From Edolisoma coerulescens (Eukaryota; Chordata; Aves; Passeriformes; Campephagidae): 64,000 nucleotides of DNA. A program made the position numbers and the translations under genes. Shown here one piece after another: positions 51,901 through 58,949 of this stretch (position 1 is its first letter; every line of letters begins with the position of its first letter). The notes beneath the pieces are model-generated. The model saw nothing but the letters and a program-made list of their open reading frames with translations, did not search any database and had not been told where the DNA came from. The stretch spans positions 51,813 to 115,812 of the forward strand of contig VWZW01000999.1 in assembly GCA_013397115.1 (NCBI GenBank). Direction: 5' to 3'.

Positions 51901-53994
51901 TCATATTTTTGTGTCGCCATTACTCCAGTGAATGCTGATATTACTATTTGTAGGAAATTTTGGAGAACATCTAGCAAAGCAAACTCAATTTGAAACAAAA
52001 TAAAAGGTTCTGTATTTACTTGCATTACTTTAATTGCAACATAGCTTCATTTTAGTTAATGAAAACACAATGACCCAGCGGTGAGAAAGGCATTACTACA
52101 CAATATTAGTGTCATTAAAAGGGGCCAAAAGAATAGAAAACCAAAATTATCCAAGTGTAACAGGTTACTGTAGTTTAATTTCTACATATAAAAAGTAAAT
52201 AAATTGTTATGGTTGCTCCTTAATTCAATTCTTTAAAATTATTCTGATTCTTTAAAAATCCCACAGATCAAGGGTTTTGACCTTGTACCTTTACATAACC
52301 ACCTCAGATGGTGATTTTGCGTCAGCCAGGATGGTTCATTTGGTCAAGCCCCCATGACTCATATCCCCAAGTCTTATCTTCCTCTTCATTAGTCATTAAG
52401 AAATTTGTAACTTACTTCACAGGAATGCTGACTGTCCCTGGTCTGGAAGTTCCTTGTCACATCTTATTAGGAAATGCTTCCAACTTCACAGATTTCCCTG
52501 CCAACAGGACAGAGCTAGTTAAATGCTGCCAGCATCTCTTCACCAGGTATTGAGAAATCCTTTATCTTCTGAGAGTTAAATTTAGGGAGCTCATATCTTC
52601 TCTAAAGGCCTATTTTTTTTTTTTTTAATTTGGCTTTTTTTCTTAGGCACCTGCTTTCAGTGAACTAGCATCTTTTAGATAAATGAATATTTTAATGCTA
52701 TTGAATTGTTTTCCTCTTCTTGGGCATTTTTCTGTTGCATAAGAAATACATACAGAAACAACAGACAATTCAAAATATCTTTGTTGAAACCTCCTTGTAA
52801 GAGGAGGGTCAAGCACTGATCTCTCCTCTGTAGTGTCCAGTGACAGGACCTGAGGGAATGGCCTGAAGCTGTGTCAGTGAGGTTTAGGTTGGATATTAGT
52901 AAAGGATTTTTCACCCAGAGGGTGGTTGGGCACTGGAACAGCTCCCCAGGGCAGTGGTCACAGCACCAAGCCTGACAGAGTTCAAGAAATGTTTGGACAA
53001 TGCTCTCAGGCACATGGTGTGACTCTTGGGGATTGTGCTGTGCAGGGCCAGGGGTTGGACTCGATGATTCTTGGTTTATCTCAAATACTAACAAAAAAAA
53101 AAATCAAATATTTGAACTAATATAATGTTAACATAGTATTTGAGGATACCAATAGCTGAAAAAAGTCAGGAGCTTTTCCCTCCTTTCCCTCTTCAGTCTG
53201 TGAATATGACTGAAGGTAATAGTGATCACACCTGTTTACACTGAAAACTTTACATGCATTTAAAGTAGAAAAATATTTCAAGATAATTTGTATTTCATAG
53301 CTCTCTATCCAAGGCAGAGAAGAAAGAAATACTGATATTAAATAAGGAACATATTCAGACGTACTTAATACTACCTCAAAAAGAACCAAAGGTCTATATA
53401 TTTAGGTTATGGCAAGAACCTTTCAAATTTGTCCAAACGTGCTGCTTTTTTCTTTTTTTTTTTTTTTTCCTTCATTTTCACAACAAATTGCTTTAGAAAA
53501 GACAAGAACCTTCTCTATTTTCAGCAGAATCAGTGTTAAGGAGATGCTTTGAAAATGTAAAAATATTGAATAGAGAAGTGAAACCCTCAATCATTTCAGT
53601 TGTCTAGGGAGATATACTAGAGGCATGAGGACTTTATACAGAAAACCAGGAATTATCCTGATAAAAAGGGAGAACATCTGGATGTGGCACTTGGCTCGTG
53701 TTTGGAAAGTCTCTCTGTTTCATTTCTCATGAAAATTTTAACACATCCAAAGTTGGTTTGGAGAATGTGTGTTCCCATGTGCGTGCGTGTGTGTATATAT
53801 ACATATACTGCAGAGGGGGATTCCCATGACAAAATTCTGTGATTCTCTGTAAAGGAGTTTTATCTGACTTCTGCTTTATTTCCTTCCCCAGTGCAAATCA
53901 TTCAGAGGAGGTCTTTCCTGGAGGTAACTACAGTCTGAATTCCTGGAAAGTGTGTTGCCGAATACTGGGTCAACCTGCTTTTCATTGCACTTAG
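16017..53994 (+). CDS. SLC28A3: Concentrative nucleoside transporter 3 (whole gene, 18 coding exons)
   Basis: Sodium- and proton-coupled importer of purine and pyrimidine nucleosides in the plasma membrane (known for CNT3). Eighteen exons join in phase to 2055 nt, encoding 684 residues (human CNT3 has 691). Order: polar cytoplasmic N-terminus (1-99); first helix about 101-124; Nucleos_tra2 N-terminal domain about 205-280; gate domain about 285-385; C-terminal transport domain about 388-610; extracellular, glycosylated Cys-rich tail 611-684. Family motifs seen: GNIFVGQTE (335-343), GAYISFG (377-383), GYKTFFNEFLAY (512-523), ALCGFAN (559-565). Gly340, Glu343, Ser374, Val375, Glu519 and Cys561 match recalled human CNT3 functional positions number for number; the Gly340 with Ser374/Val375 pattern fits CNT3 rather than the pyrimidine-selective CNT1. 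All introns are GT-AG; no stop or frameshift interrupts the frame. The start is chosen because MELTETNRDHSGVHNLAFQ aligns with the human start. Confidence 0.97.
17168..17285. mobile_element. Ancient tRNA-type SINE-like fragment
   Basis: A left arm containing TAGCCCAGTGGTT and GGGCATTCTCCTGG resembles a tRNA A-box region. The right arm, with TTGAGCTTGAGTCTCCCTCA, resembles the inverted arm of the MIR/Amn-type SINEs common in turtles and crocodilians. Divergence is high. It is not a functional tRNA: the acceptor stem and a clean cloverleaf are missing. Assigned from memory of the family. Confidence 0.4.
21934..21974 (+). repeat. (GT)n microsatellite with TATG tail
   Basis: About 14 GT units followed by three TATG units; a candidate polymorphic marker inside intron 1. 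Confidence 0.9.
23257..23533 (-). mobile_element. CR1 LINE 3' fragment
   Basis: On the minus strand it encodes the end of the CR1 reverse-transcriptase reading frame, with the familiar RLDIRRNFFTERVVRH and LPREVIESP patterns. The CR1 3' tail follows, ending near the TAGAATCA-type terminal repeat at 23257. It is 5'-truncated, as most bird CR1 copies are, and incapable of movement. Confidence 0.85.
23625..23726 (+). CDS. SLC28A3: SLC28A3 coding exon 2
   Basis: 102 nt, residues 20-53, phase 0 at both ends; donor GTATGT. Begins NDSDG and ends VHTNQ. It aligns with the human segment that starts NEEN and ends NTKQ: polar, Asn/Lys-rich and cytoplasmic. Confidence 0.88.
23727..27644 (+). other. SLC28A3: SLC28A3 intron 2 (3.9 kb)
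   Basis: Holds a plus-strand CR1 fragment (26082-26493) and, immediately after it, a locally GC-rich 600-bp stretch (26500-27150) that is open for 212 codons on the minus strand. The rest is AT-rich with nothing recognised. Confidence 0.85.
26082..26493 (+). mobile_element. CR1 LINE 3' fragment
   Basis: Plus-strand CR1. It contains the conserved NFFTE-like region (here KKFFTVRVMRPWNNMSREV), the downstream SLDVLKAKLDEALRNLV ending, then the GATGATCTTTAAGGTCCC-type 3' UTR and a terminal CTACGACTCTGTGATG. 5'-truncated and only the last few hundred bases of the element. Confidence 0.9.
27645..27727 (+). CDS. SLC28A3: SLC28A3 coding exon 3
   Basis: 83 nt, residues 54-80 plus two bases of codon 81; donor GG|GTAATG, a non-ideal but valid GT site. 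Residues GDEYINIESD match the acidic human segment DEEQVTVEQD in position and character. Cytoplasmic. Confidence 0.88.
27728..30231 (+). other. SLC28A3: SLC28A3 intron 3 (2.5 kb)
   Basis: AT-rich; acceptor preceded by a long T/C tract (TTTTTTTTCCCCCAG). Nothing else recognised. Confidence 0.85.
30232..30323 (+). CDS. SLC28A3: SLC28A3 coding exon 4
   Basis: 92 nt, residues 81-111 plus one base. LLEKKYDEVCEFCKKHKT corresponds to human CLERRYDTVCGFCRKHKT just before the first membrane helix, and the exon ends inside that helix (WYVVYGILIT). Confidence 0.95.
30324..31713 (+). other. SLC28A3: SLC28A3 intron 4 (1.4 kb)
   Basis: Donor GTACAG, acceptor GTGACAG. AT-rich; nothing recognised. Confidence 0.85.
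31714..31903 (+). CDS. SLC28A3: SLC28A3 coding exon 5
   Basis: 190 nt, residues 112-174 plus two bases. It encodes the rest of helix 1, helix 2 (ALPLFVFTVLAIFFVCWDFL) and the cytoplasmic loop ending KKQWFWLK, which matches human SHWFWLKW. Confidence 0.97.
31904..33721 (+). other. SLC28A3: SLC28A3 intron 5 (1.8 kb)
   Basis: AT-rich. A purine-rich AAGGAAGGGAAGG stretch lies near 33395. Nothing recognised. Confidence 0.85.
33722..33866 (+). CDS. SLC28A3: SLC28A3 coding exon 6
   Basis: 145 nt, residues 175-223. It contains helix 3 and helix 4, with the strongly conserved QLISFGGLVMY and FSKYPTR strings at the start of the N-terminal transporter domain. Confidence 0.97.
33867..35209 (+). other. 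SLC28A3: SLC28A3 intron 6 (1.3 kb)
   Basis: Donor GTGAGT, acceptor TCTATCTAG. Nothing recognised inside. Confidence 0.85.
35210..35323 (+). CDS. SLC28A3: SLC28A3 coding exon 7
   Basis: 114 nt, residues 224-261, phase 0 at both ends. VAWRPVFSGIGMQFFLGVLILRT corresponds to human VYWRPVLWGIGLQFLLGLLILRT (helix 5 region). Confidence 0.97.
35324..36695 (+). other. SLC28A3: SLC28A3 intron 7 (1.4 kb)
   Basis: Donor GTAAGC, acceptor TCCCTAG. Nothing recognised inside. Confidence 0.85.
36696..36773 (+). CDS. SLC28A3: SLC28A3 coding exon 8
   Basis: 78 nt, residues 262-287. TFLEYSDTGAKFVFGDKY matches human TFLEYTDAGASFVFGEKY; ends HFFAFK as in human. Confidence 0.97.
36774..41370 (+). other. SLC28A3: SLC28A3 intron 8 (4.6 kb)
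   Basis: The second-longest intron. It holds a short (AT)n tract at 38228-38250 and a block at about 39590-40760 that looks different from the flanks (less AT-rich, with AATAAA at 40523-40528 and 40710-40715 and repeated AAGGGTC words); that block could be old retroviral LTR material. The rest is AT-rich. Confidence 0.8.
38226..38250. repeat. (TA)n microsatellite
   Basis: Alternating TA with one C interruption. Confidence 0.8.
41371..41451 (+). CDS. SLC28A3: SLC28A3 coding exon 9
   Basis: 81 nt, residues 288-314. VLPIVVFFSTVMSMLY is identical to the human string. It begins the gate domain; donor GTATGC. Confidence 0.98.
41452..42439 (+). other. SLC28A3: SLC28A3 intron 9 (1.0 kb)
   Basis: Donor GTATGC, acceptor CATTTTAG. 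Nothing recognised inside. Confidence 0.85.
42440..42520 (+). CDS. SLC28A3: SLC28A3 coding exon 10
   Basis: 81 nt, residues 315-341. Encodes the first half of the nucleoside/sodium site, ending GNIFVGQ. Gly340 at this place is the residue shared by CNT2 and CNT3, where CNT1 has Ser. Confidence 0.98.
42521..43511 (+). other. SLC28A3: SLC28A3 intron 10 (1.0 kb)
   Basis: Donor GTGAGT, acceptor CTTCCAG. Nothing recognised inside. Confidence 0.85.
43512..43637 (+). CDS. SLC28A3: SLC28A3 coding exon 11
   Basis: 126 nt, residues 342-383. Starts TESPLLVRPYL with Glu343, the conserved acidic substrate/cation residue, and carries Ser374-Val375 in AGSVLGAYISFG. Differs from human by Ala353 where human has Pro in RPYLPYIT. 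Confidence 0.98.
43638..43947 (+). other. SLC28A3: SLC28A3 intron 11 (310 bp)
   Basis: The shortest intron of the gene; donor GTAAGA, acceptor TTCTAG. Nothing recognised. Confidence 0.9.
43948..44078 (+). CDS. SLC28A3: SLC28A3 coding exon 12
   Basis: 131 nt, residues 384-426 plus two bases. SSHLLTASVMSAPASLA and KLFWPETEKP are near-identical to human and open the C-terminal transport domain. Confidence 0.98.
44079..44833 (+). other. SLC28A3: SLC28A3 intron 12 (755 bp)
   Basis: Donor GTAAGC, acceptor GGCAAAG, preceded by a weak T-rich tract. Nothing recognised inside. Confidence 0.85.
44834..45002 (+). CDS. SLC28A3: SLC28A3 coding exon 13
   Basis: 169 nt, residues 427-483. ESKNLLEAASQGAS, then VANIAVNVISFLALLSFLDS, then NLFDYPQLNFE, all aligned to human CNT3 without gaps. 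Confidence 0.98.
45003..46642 (+). other. SLC28A3: SLC28A3 intron 13 (1.6 kb)
   Basis: Donor GTATGG, acceptor TTTTGCAG. Nothing recognised inside. Confidence 0.85.
46643..46840 (+). CDS. SLC28A3: SLC28A3 coding exon 14
   Basis: 198 nt, residues 484-549. Contains FMPFSFMMGVDWEDS and the CNT signature GYKTFFNEFLAY with Glu519. The family signature usually reads NEFVA; here Leu replaces Val. Largest exon of the gene. Confidence 0.98.
46841..49665 (+). other. SLC28A3: SLC28A3 intron 14 (2.8 kb)
   Basis: Holds the long (TTTTC)n tract at 48071-48310. The rest has no recognised feature. Confidence 0.85.
48071..48310 (+). repeat. (TTTTC)n pentanucleotide microsatellite
   Basis: About 240 bp of almost pure TTTTC on the plus strand (AAAAG on the other), interrupted by a few TTTTTC hexamers. 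It creates long meaningless Lys/Arg/Glu open frames on the minus strand. A length-variable polypurine-polypyrimidine tract. Confidence 0.97.
49666..49747 (+). CDS. SLC28A3: SLC28A3 coding exon 15
   Basis: 82 nt, residues 550-576 plus one base. IATYALCGFANFGSLGLVIGGL carries Cys561, the residue in human CNT3 linked to proton-coupled transport. Confidence 0.98.
49748..50544 (+). other. SLC28A3: SLC28A3 intron 15 (797 bp)
   Basis: Donor GTAAGA, acceptor TTCCTAG. Contains moderately GC-rich non-coding sequence; nothing recognised. Confidence 0.85.
50545..50643 (+). CDS. SLC28A3: SLC28A3 coding exon 16
   Basis: 99 nt, residues 577-609 plus one base. SIAPSKKKEIADGAFRAMIAGT then ACFMTACVA forms the last membrane helix; aligned to human SMAPSRKRDIASGAVRALIAGT. 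Confidence 0.97.
50644..52422 (+). other. SLC28A3: SLC28A3 intron 16 (1.8 kb)
   Basis: Donor GTACAG, acceptor ACTTCACAG. AT-rich; nothing recognised inside. Confidence 0.85.
52423..52546 (+). CDS. SLC28A3: SLC28A3 coding exon 17
   Basis: 124 nt, residues 610-650 plus two bases. Start of the extracellular tail: VPCHILLGNASNF, then ANRTELVKCCQ, matching human NCHHVLENAFNSTF and NTTKVIACCQ. N-glycosylation sequons at Asn627, Asn630 and Asn637. Confidence 0.95.
52547..53891 (+). other. SLC28A3: SLC28A3 intron 17 (1.3 kb)
   Basis: Donor GTATTG, acceptor CTTCCCCAG. Holds a plus-strand CR1 fragment (52795-53080), a T tract at 52613-52626 and another at about 53449-53468. Confidence 0.85.
52795..53080 (+). 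mobile_element. CR1 LINE 3' fragment
   Basis: Diverged plus-strand CR1: the GGTTTAGGTTGGATATTAG region, then CCAGAGGGTGGTTGGGCACT, CTCCCCAGGGCAGTGGTCAC and a GTTGGACTCGATGATTCTTG ending, all typical of the CR1 3' region. 5'-truncated. Confidence 0.85.
53892..53994 (+). CDS. SLC28A3: SLC28A3 last coding exon (18)
   Basis: 103 nt including the TAG stop; residues 651-684. EVFPGGNYSLNSWKVCC matches human EVIPGGNHSLYSLKGCC, and the ending QPAFHCT matches human PSTFNC but stops one residue after the last Cys, so the human extension after that Cys is absent. Sequons at Asn653 and Asn663. Confidence 0.95.
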
Positions 53995-54029
53995 TTTAAG
54001 TTTTAATTTTTTTGAGAGGATAGATCATA

Positions 54030-54035
54030 AATAAA
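54030..54035 (+). terminator. SLC28A3: Poly(A) signal AATAAA, 36 bp after the stop
   Basis: Canonical AATAAA on the gene's strand just after the stop codon. A second AATAAA lies at 54059-54064. Either would give a very short 3' UTR; a longer UTR using a later signal cannot be excluded. Confidence 0.5.
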
Positions 54036-54058
54036 AACTGTGTTCCTTGGAAGAAAGG

Positions 54059-54064
54059 AAATAA
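54059..54064 (+). terminator. SLC28A3: Second poly(A) signal AATAAA
   Basis: Canonical hexamer 65 bp after the stop codon, followed by GT-containing sequence (GAGTGTGAATT) that could be the downstream element. Confidence 0.5.
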
Positions 54065-54494
54065 AAAATTTCCTTTGCTACAATGAGTGTGAATTCCCCC
54101 CATGCAATCTTTATTTTTCATCTCTTATCAGCACAATTCCTCTGACTTGCTTGGAATTATTCATAAATTAAACTGGGATAAATGGAAGACATCTCTTGCT
54201 GCAGAGTTCTTCCATTACAAATCAGAATAGAAGAACATTTCTAAGCCTGATTCTCCTGCTTTTATTTCTACCCTGAAACAGACTAATTTGCCAGATTAAA
54301 CTGCTGTAGGCATGAAGAAAATCAGATTCAGAAGATTTGGCTGCCACTTACAGAAAGCTATGAACTAGAAATAATTTTCAGAGTTGCCATCCATTTCTAA
54401 CAGTATTTCCACCTTTTTTGATAACAAAGAAATGCTTATTGCATGAAGAGAAATGACTCTGTTCTCAGAAATCTGCATTTTCTGCAGAGGTAAT

Positions 54495-54540
54495 TATATA
54501 TGTACACATATACAGATATATATATATAAAAATATATATA
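54495..54540. repeat. (TA)-rich microsatellite
   Basis: Imperfect TA repeat with CA interruptions. Confidence 0.8.
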
Positions 54541-55000
54541 CCTCCCTATAGCTAGGTAGCTATAGCTGCACATGAACTGTGCTGCAAACATGTTCTGCCT
54601 CATCAGCTTGGCCACAGAAGCACCCATACTGGGGGCTAGCCTCTCTATGCCACAGTCCTCCTCCTTCTGCCCACAGGAGAGCGCAGGAGGTTGGTCCCTG
54701 TTTACAGTTAACTCATATGAATGGAAATGTCCAGACTCCAAGTAAAGTTTCATGTATTAATTCTTCTGAACATATGTTTTTAACCATTGTGAAAATTGAT
54801 CCTGAAGTCACCAACTAGGAACTTTTAAACACATTTGAACATTATCGAATGCAAGGAAAATTAGGTCCATGCCATGACTATTCCCTGTGAAAGCAAGACT
54901 AATGTAGGAGTCCTCTAAAGGATCCTCTTGAAGAGGAAAATCTGTTACGGTTTTAAGGTTCAGAACTTTCATGGACTCCAAAACTGGGAAGTTACTTGCA

Positions 55001-55029
55001 GAGAGAGAGGGAGAGAGAGAGAGAGAGAC
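55001..55029. repeat. (GA)n microsatellite
   Basis: GA dinucleotides with one GGG interruption. Confidence 0.9.
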
Positions 55030-56304
55030 AGAATAGGTACAAGAATATGGGAAAATTCTGACGCATTCTGCAAATAAAAATTGTGCAGATGGTCTATTCA
55101 GGTAAAGCAATTACTAACTTTTCAATCTTTCATTAATTACTGCAGAATCTTTTCCAGGAAATCCAGGTTCATTAACTTAGACAGCTGCCAGTACACCTAT
55201 TTCCAGGGGGTATTTGTTTGAACTTACTGTGAATGTGGTAGTTTCATGTAAAGCTCAGTTTATTAATTAATCCTCTGAAAAGTTATAAATGTCAGTATTG
55301 CTACTACTTGTGATTTTTATCTCTAGTTTTATATTGTTAGGTGTTTATCTTTGGCTTCATCCACCTAGGTTTAGGAGACTTCATGTCATCCTCAATTTTC
55401 AGTGGTTTTAAAGGATGTTTACAATCCTGATTGTGACAGACATATGCTCATATATTTAATGTGAACCCATCCTAAAGAAAATGCATGGGTTTGATCCACA
55501 ATTTTTATCCAGCATGCTGGTTATAGCAGGGTTTAGATTTCAAGTAAGTTTAGAGTCTGAAATAGACTAATATATCATTTCAAGGAAAATTAATCAGAAA
55601 CATTAGTTCTCTCTGTCAAGAAGAACAGACCTCACGTGCTCGGCTTACAAATCATCATCACTCTCCCTTTTTGCTACTCCCTACTCTGCTCTATTTAATA
55701 TCAGTCCTTTGAAATGGCTGCTCTTTCCATTTCACAATTGTATGCTGGGCAAAAGGGCTACTTGGGCTAGTAAATACAGTCATGCATGTACTGCTAAAAA
55801 AGCCTCTCATATAGCTGAAGGTAGCAGCCTTCCTCCTGAAGAAGAGATGTGGTGCTTTTTTTTTCCTTTGTAAGACTCCTCTATAGTTGGATTAGATGGA
55901 AGGCAATTTTTTCAGAGTATATATGGTATTTCTCTACACCTGCTCAAAGAGATTGCCCAGCTGGTTTGCTGATGGCTTAATCAAAAGACAATATACATGG
56001 GACATTACATCCTAAATGTTGCAAAACAGTGAAAGCAGGAGGGAATTGCTACCAAGTACATCATGTGTTCCAGCGACTATTTTCCCTCTGTCCTTGTGAT
56101 GGTGCTAGGAGTCCAGTGTAAAGCTCTTTGTGTCTCTCAGCACAACAGTGGAATAGTGTATTTCACCAACCTGGAGTTACCCCGGCAGCTTGGACCCTGG
56201 ACTATCCGTGCCCAGGAACACATTTCTGACAATACCAGTGGCAACAAACCTCCATCACAGACCTCAGAAGAAACATTTGATTTAATCAAATGCTTGCTAG
56301 CACA

Positions 56305-57211
56305 TGTGATGGGTTGACCTTGTGCTGGGATGGATGCCAGGTGCCACCAACGTTGCTCTATCCTTCCCTTCCTCTGCTGTACAGGTGAGAGAAGATCCAA
56401 TGAAAGGCTTGAGGTAAGCACAGGGCACCAAGTACCGCCATAGACTAAACTGACTCAACTTTGGGAAAATTAATTTAATTTATTGCTGATCAATTCAAAG
56501 TACGATAAAGGGAAACAAAACCGAATCTTAAAAATACTCTCCCCTGCACCACTCTGTGCCTTGGGATCAGTTTTACCCCTGATTTTCTCTGCCTCCATGC
56601 CCACCACCCAGCAGCCCAGAGTGATGAGGAATTGGTCAGTTCATCACACATTGTCTCTACCCCTCCTTCCTCCTCAGGAAGAGGACTCGTCACAGTCCTC
56701 CCCTGCNTTGCCTGGAGCCTGTTGCAATGTGGGCTTCCCAGAGTGTTTCAGCCTCCTTCGAGTATCCACCTGGTCTTGTGTGGGTCTTTTCCACATGCTG
56801 CAGGTGGATCTCTGCATCCTCATGGGCCTCCATGGGCTGCAGGAGCACAGCTGCCTCATCATGGGCTGCACAACGGGCTGCAGGGGAATCTCAGTTCTGC
56901 ACCTGGAGCAGTTCCTGCCCCTCCTTCTCCACTGACCTGGGTGTCTGCAAGACTTTCCCTCACATATTCTCACTCTTCCCTTTTGGCTGCTTCTTTTGCA
57001 GCAGGGTTTTTCCCATTTCTTAAATAGTTATCACAGAGGCACCACCAGTGGGCTCAGCTTTGGCCAGTGGCAAGTCTATCTTTGAGCCAGCTGGCATTGG
57101 CTCCATTTGACATGGAGGAAAATTCCAGTAACTTCTCAAAGAAGCCACCCCAGTGGCACACCCTCCCTCTTCCCCTCCACTAGCAAAACCTGGCCATGTA
57201 AACCTAGTACA
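56305..57211 (-). mobile_element. Solo LTR of an avian endogenous retrovirus
   Basis: Read on the minus strand it begins TGTACTAGG and ends CCCATCACA (TG...CA ends). A TATTTAAG TATA-like box lies at 57019-57026 and an AATAAA poly(A) signal at 56479-56484, in correct order. The mid-part has CCATGGGCTGCAGG-type repeats characteristic, as I remember it, of a common bird ERV LTR family. No retroviral gene lies next to it, so it looks like a solo LTR. No clear target-site duplication is visible. An N at 56707 sits in the internal repeat array, so the length may be compressed. Confidence 0.75.
56707..56707. other. Assembly gap or ambiguity (single N)
   Basis: Single N within the solo LTR where related LTRs carry tandem short repeats; the array was probably collapsed here. 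Confidence 0.9.
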
Positions 57212-57850
57212 TACTCTGTACACCTATAGATTTAAAGATGTAAATGAACATTTTGTCAATTCATAAATAGCAGATGAAGTCTATGTGGAGGTAGCTCTGT
57301 TTCAAAGGTCTTGCAAAAAAAAAAAAGAGTTTAACCTTCTTTAAAGTTATCAGCATGGCAATGCACAGTAGGTTAGAACTAATGAAGATGACAAGTGAAT
57401 GAAGCATTAGTGGCATGACTCAATTTCTCACCCTCACAAGCTACCCACTGGATGTCAGTACATATCTAATAGCTTTGTACTGTAGCTTTCGCAGGGTGTT
57501 AGTCACTAAAAGTCACTGGAAATAATTCCAGGAAAACTTTTTCGCAGTTCTGTGTGCAACAGTTCCAGGAAATCCACTATATAGCCTTTATCATGCTCAG
57601 AACATGTACAATCAACGAAAATGATCCTTAAAGTAAAACAAAGTTCTTTCTCAACCCAATTTAGAAAAGTACTGAAATATGTAAATTAGGCATGTCTGGC
57701 AGGTAACAGAAATATTTCTATTTTACTTGGCTGAGATGACAGGCAGATGGAAAAAACAAGGACATTTTAGAAACAAACTTTTTCCAATTCTATGTACCAC
57801 AGCAGCCATTACAACCTGTATATCTTTGTGAACAAGTGAGTAGTTGACTA
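57212..57850. other. Spacer between two LTRs
   Basis: 640 bp of AT-rich DNA with no coding or repeat signal I recognise. Confidence 0.6.
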
Positions 57851-58187
57851 TGTGCTGTGATTTAACTGGCGGGCAGCTAAACACTGACCAGTCACTTGCT
57901 CACTCCCCGTTGCTACCTGGGACAGGGAAGAGAATTCAAAGCAAAAAAAAATGTAAAATTTTTGGGTTGAGATAAAGACAGCCTGAGGCAATAATATTAA
58001 TGACAATAGAATATACAGAAGAAGTGATACATAAGGTGACTGCTTTCCATCCACCAACTACTGCCCACTCAGTCCCTAGGCTGCAGCCCCCAGCTATCCT
58101 TCCCCCCAGTTTATATACTGAGCATGACACTATATGGCATGGAATATCCTTTCCAACAGTTTGAGTCAGCAGTTCTGGCTCTGTGCG

Positions 58188-58798
58188 TTTCATGGTTTAG
58201 GAATGGTACTCCCCAATGCAGTGCTCTCACTGAGACTCTCAAAACCGCACTGCAACTCCCTTGCTTCGCTTCCCGCTCTCTCTTCCCCCTGGCCTCCCCC
58301 ATCCCCCTTCGAGTGGCTGGAGAGGAGAATTGGAGGCACAAAAGGTGATGATCACGGGTTGAGATAAGAACAACTTACTGGAAACAGCAATGAGATAAGA
58401 AAACAAACAGTAAGAGCAGCTATATGAATAGCAAAAATGTACGAAAGAGAGGGAGAGTGATTCACATGCAAAAATTCTCTCATCGAAGAGCTCAACCTGA
58501 CTTCGGTCACACTACCCCAGCAGCTCCCTCTGCCTCAGAACCAGCATCACCCAACTTTTCCCTTTGTGGAAATCATCATTACCCCACCACTCCTTGCTTA
58601 CTCAACCAGAACGAACCTCTCACCTCAGCAGAGACTCCCTTCCTCTGTCCCCTAGCAGTGATGTGAGGTGGTATAGAATAATGAGGTGGTATAGAATAGT
58701 TAGTTGGTGTAGAGTACCCTCCATGTCCTGGCCACACCCTCTCCTGGCTACAGCAAAAATTAACCCTTTTCTGTCTGGAGCCAGGACAGTTTTCTCCC
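58188..58798 (-). mobile_element. Nested second LTR (first copy)
   Basis: Minus-strand ends TGTCCTGGCTCC (at 58798) and CTAAACCATG (near 58190). Its sequence differs from the LTR around it but shares the short GGGTTGAGATAAGAACAACT word typical of bird LTRs. GTTT occurs on both sides (58187-58190 and 58799-58802), a possible but weak 4-bp duplication. Most of it recurs at 58950-59530. Confidence 0.5.
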
Positions 58799-58948
58799 AA
58801 ATTCTTGTGCTGTCCCCCAGCCTATTCACTGTTGGGGTGATATGAGAAGATAAAAAATCCTTGACTTATGGTAAGCACTACTTAACAACAATTAAAACAT
58901 CAGTGTGTTATCAAGATCGTTTTCATCCTAAATCCAAACCATAGCACT
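58218..58948 (+). repeat. Perfect 731-bp direct repeat, copy 1
   Basis: Runs from GCAGTGCTCTCACTGAGACT to CCAAACCATAGCACT. Reading along it I find no difference from copy 2. It contains parts of both nested LTRs. Confidence 0.95.
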
Positions 58949-58949
58949 N
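58949..58949. other. Single N joining the two repeat copies
   Basis: The only base between copy 1 and copy 2. It marks an assembly join rather than sequenced DNA. Confidence 0.95.

Larger units (their letters stand above)
54065..56304. other. 3' flank of SLC28A3
   Basis: AT-rich DNA with no gene recognised. Contains an (AT)-rich microsatellite at 54495-54540 and a (GA)n tract at 55001-55029. Confidence 0.65.

Noticed and set aside
56483..57027. Several 98-150 codon frames on both strands
   Set aside because: They fall inside the GC-richer part of the solo LTR and cross an N; their arrangement follows the LTR repeats.
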